7,849 nucleotides of DNA from Ktedonobacterales bacterium (GTDB taxonomy: Bacteria > Chloroflexota > Ktedonobacteria > Ktedonobacterales > JADMIN01). Below are positions 6,158 to 7,849 of this stretch, piece by piece. Under the pieces are notes generated by a model that was given only the letters and a program-made list of their open reading frames with translations, was not told the DNA's origin and did not search any database. Numbering within the stretch: the first letter of the stretch is position 1; each line of letters begins with the position of its first letter. The DNA lies in assembly GCA_025928125.1 (NCBI GenBank), contig JAICKD010000120.1:1-7849 (forward strand), given 5' to 3'. The position numbers were made by a program, and so were the translations under genes.

Positions 6158-6994
6158 GTGGCTGCCGTTCCACTGATCGCGCTGCTGACAGATTTTGGCG
6201 TCTCCGACGGCTATCCCGGCGTCATGAAGGGCGTCATACTGGGCATTGCTCCCGCAACGCCACTGGTGGACCTGACGCATGAGATTGCCCCGCAGGATGT
6301 GCGCGCGGGCGCCTGGGTGCTGCATACCGCCTGGCGCTATTTTCCTGAGGGTAGCGTCTTTCTCTGCGTCGTCGATCCCGGCGTCGGCAGCGCGCGTCGC
6401 GCCATCGCGCTTCGGGCCGGGGGGCGCATCTTCGTCGGGCCAGACAACGGCTTATTCTCCTATCTATTGGCCGATAACGCCGACGGACGCGCCGTCACCC
6501 TCGCCAATCCCCGCTATTTAGCCGCTCGCCCCAGCGACACCTTTCACGGGCGCGACATCTTCGCGCCAGCCGCCGCCTGGCTCGCCGCCGGGGTTGCCTT
6601 CGAGGAGCTTGGGCCGACGCTCCCGGTCGAATCGCTGGTGCGGCTGGACCTGCGGCGCCCTGGATGGCAGTTGAATGCGTTGCTTGCCCACGTGGTCCAC
6701 ATTGATCACTTTGGGAATATACTGACCGATGTACAGGGACCGTGGGCGCAGGCGATCTTCAGCGCGCCTGAGGTGCGCCTGGCCATCGGTAGCCAGGTCC
6801 TCACCACCCGCGCGCGCACCTTCGCCGAGGGGCCAGAGGGCGAATTGTTTCTCTATCTAGATAGCTCCGGCTACCTGGCTATCGCGCGCCGTAACGGCTC
6901 CGCGCAGACGACGCTGGGCCTACCCACAGCATCACTCTATGACGCGACACTAACAATCACCGGCATCGAAGATCCCCGCGATGGGGAGCCTTGA
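6158..6994 (+). CDS. SAM hydroxide adenosyltransferase (SAM hydrolase, adenosine-forming; DUF62 family)
   Basis: A 278-residue cytoplasmic enzyme of the family that hydrolyses S-adenosylmethionine to adenosine and methionine, related to the fluorinase/chlorinase SAM-dependent halogenases. The family motifs occur in order: LLTDFGVSDGYPGVMKG (9-25), VDLTHEI (37-43), VVDPGVGSARR (71-81), GPDNGLFSYL (94-103), TFHGRDIFAP (128-137) and HIDHFGNILTDV in the C-terminal half, then the terminal SGYLAIARRNGSA. The Asp-Arg-His set expected for water activation is present as Asp73, Arg80 and His130. The GTG start at 6158 has GGAGAG upstream; the frame extends back to 5867, but that part overlaps the preceding gene. 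Length is normal for the family. It follows the 82-residue protein by 17 bases and precedes sixA by 37, suggesting one transcript. The physiological reason for SAM hydrolysis is unresolved for the family. Confidence 0.95.
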   Translation: MAAVPLIALLTDFGVSDGYPGVMKGVILGIAPATPLVDLTHEIAPQDVRAGAWVLHTAWRYFPEGSVFLCVVDPGVGSARRAIALRAGGRIFVGPDNGLFSYLLADNADGRAVTLANPRYLAARPSDTFHGRDIFAPAAAWLAAGVAFEELGPTLPVESLVRLDLRRPGWQLNALLAHVVHIDHFGNILTDVQGPWAQAIFSAPEVRLAIGSQVLTTRARTFAEGPEGELFLYLDSSGYLAIARRNGSAQTTLGLPTASLYDATLTITGIEDPRDGEP

Positions 6995-7031
6995 TAGCGC
7001 ACGCATGTCACACATGTAGGAAGAGAAAGAG

Positions 7032-7553
7032 ATGCGACTCTATCTGTTGCGCCATGGTCCCGCTGGCAACCGCGACAACTGGACCGCCGATGATTACCTG
7101 CGCCCACTGACCCAGAAGGGCGAGCGGACGATGCAGGCAGCGGCGGCTGGCCTGAAGGCGCTGGACCCCGCACTTGACACGCTGGTGACCAGTCCACTGG
7201 TGCGCGCGCGCCAGACCGCCGAGATTGTCGGCAATGCCTTCGACCTACAGGTTAAAGAGCAGGAAGCGCTCTCCCCTGGCTTCGGGTTGGCGCAGCTCGC
7301 TGGCCTGCTCACGATCTTCACCGAGGCGCGCGGGCTAATGTTGGTCGGACACGACCCAGACTTCAGCGCACTGATTGGGCGGTTAATCGTCGCCCGTGGC
7401 GATGCGCAGGTGCGGATGAAAAAGGGCGCGTGCTGCGCGCTCGATCTGCCCGATGAAACGCCCGACCCGGACCACGCCGCCAAACAACTGGCGGGCAGCG
7501 CCACATTGCTCTGGCTGCTGACCCCGCACCAGTTGGGCATGATTGCCAGATAG
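7032..7553 (+). CDS. sixA: SixA-type phosphohistidine phosphatase (histidine phosphatase superfamily)
   Basis: A 173-residue cytoplasmic protein of the histidine phosphatase (phosphoglycerate-mutase-like) superfamily, most like SixA, which removes phosphate from phosphohistidine, for example on Hpt domains or phosphotransferase proteins. The catalytic RHG is at residues 7-9 (MRLYLLRHGPAG), with His8 as the expected nucleophile. Arg58 lies in TSPLVRARQTAEI (53-65) and the second His is His107 in LMLVGHDPDF. There is no further domain; the short length and absence of a long insertion favour SixA over mutases or large phosphatases. The ATG at 7032 has an AGGAAGAG tract upstream. It is 37 bases after the SAM hydrolase stop and probably in the same transcript. 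The partner histidine protein is not in the window, so the substrate is inferred from the family. Confidence 0.88.
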   Translation: MRLYLLRHGPAGNRDNWTADDYLRPLTQKGERTMQAAAAGLKALDPALDTLVTSPLVRARQTAEIVGNAFDLQVKEQEALSPGFGLAQLAGLLTIFTEARGLMLVGHDPDFSALIGRLIVARGDAQVRMKKGACCALDLPDETPDPDHAAKQLAGSATLLWLLTPHQLGMIAR

Positions 7554-7585
7554 CGCGTCTATGACGGATGCCGCTCCGCGCGCAC
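7554..7585. other. Convergent intergenic gap, no clear terminator
   Basis: Only 32 bases separate the sixA stop from the stop of the convergent XRE-type gene. The sequence has a weak CGGA/TCCG stem and no T-run in either direction. I cannot assign an intrinsic terminator, so transcripts may overlap here. Confidence 0.4.
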
Positions 7586-7825
7586 CTAGTTCTCTTCATT
7601 AAACGGTGGCAGACGCAGTTGTTTCGCGGACATCCCCAGCAGTTTGCACAGCCTATCGCGCGAGCCAATTTCAGGGAAGCATAGTCCGCGTAGCCAGTTC
7701 CCGACCGTGGCTACGCTCACATCCATTTTTTCAGCAAGAACCCGACGATTCCAGTTCAATTCCTTGAGGCGCTCGGCCAGGCGCCTGGCGAACTCACACG
7801 TGCTGCCGTTGCGCGGCGCATCCAT
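7586..7825 (-). CDS. Small XRE/Cro-type helix-turn-helix DNA-binding protein
   Basis: A 79-residue protein that is almost entirely one lambda-repressor-like DNA-binding domain. Residues 12-23 (FARRLAERLKEL) form the first helix, RVLAEKMDVSVATVGNWLRG (28-47) is a classic helix-turn-helix with the expected LAEKMDVS and TVGNWLRG pattern, and RLCKLLGMSAKQL (58-70) closes the domain. There is no sensor or metabolite domain, so it probably acts as a small repressor or activator, perhaps with a partner. Start: the ATG at 7825 has GGAGG five bases upstream. An in-frame ATG at 7846 would put that site inside the coding region, so the shorter form is preferred. It converges on sixA; its promoter and upstream neighbour are outside the window. 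A role as an antitoxin is possible, but no toxin partner is visible here. Confidence 0.85.
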   Translation of the reverse strand: MDAPRNGSTCEFARRLAERLKELNWNRRVLAEKMDVSVATVGNWLRGLCFPEIGSRDRLCKLLGMSAKQLRLPPFNEEN

Positions 7826-7849
7826 ACATCCCTCCTCTGAAACCATGAC

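Noticed and set aside
6973..7016. TCCCC/GGGGA (6973-6987) and CATGT/ACATG (7004-7016) hairpins between the SAM hydrolase and sixA
   Set aside because: Both are only 5 bp, one lies within the coding end, and neither has a T-run. They do not support a terminator between the two genes.

Overview
This 7.8 kb window looks like ordinary chromosomal DNA from a high-GC bacterium (about 60% G+C by eye). The gene set is an InhA-type M6 metalloprotease, a PPOX-class F420-dependent enzyme, a DinB-family protein, a GT-C-like membrane glycosyltransferase, a SAM hydroxide adenosyltransferase, a SixA phosphatase and a small XRE-type regulator. GTG and TTG starts behind good Shine-Dalgarno sequences are frequent. 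The combination would fit Chloroflexota (Ktedonobacteria-like), with an actinobacterium as the alternative. That placement is inference; there is no rRNA or marker gene to settle it. I see no IS element, integrase, tRNA, rRNA or CRISPR array.

Left part (69-5779), all on the minus strand. Read in transcription order: a polytopic membrane protein of GT-C/GT87 type (5779-4439), a 129-residue PPOX/F420 protein (4291-3902), a 165-residue DinB-family protein (3764-3267), a possible small Cys-containing exported protein (2879-2559, the least certain gene), and a 780-residue secreted InhA/M6 protease (2411-69). The gaps between them are 147, 137, 387 and 147 bases. Each is large enough for its own promoter, so this is a co-oriented run rather than one tight operon. 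Several gaps hold short repeats: a 9-bp direct repeat before the F420 gene, overlapping inverted repeats before dinB, and an 11-bp-phased repeat array before the small exported protein.

Right part (5780-7553), plus strand. A 112-bp divergent intergenic region is followed by a compact cluster: an 82-residue beta-rich protein of unknown function, the SAM hydroxide adenosyltransferase 17 bases later, and sixA 37 bases after that. At the right edge a minus-strand XRE-type DNA-binding protein (7825-7586) converges on sixA; its promoter lies outside the window.

Functionally the window mixes secretion and envelope functions (protease, membrane glycosyltransferase), redox and thiol or cofactor chemistry (F420 enzyme, DinB), SAM turnover and phosphohistidine signalling. 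I did not find a defence system or another clearly new multi-gene system. The observations most worth checking are the phased repeat array at 2934-2973 with its small exported protein, and the small-protein/SAM-hydrolase pair.
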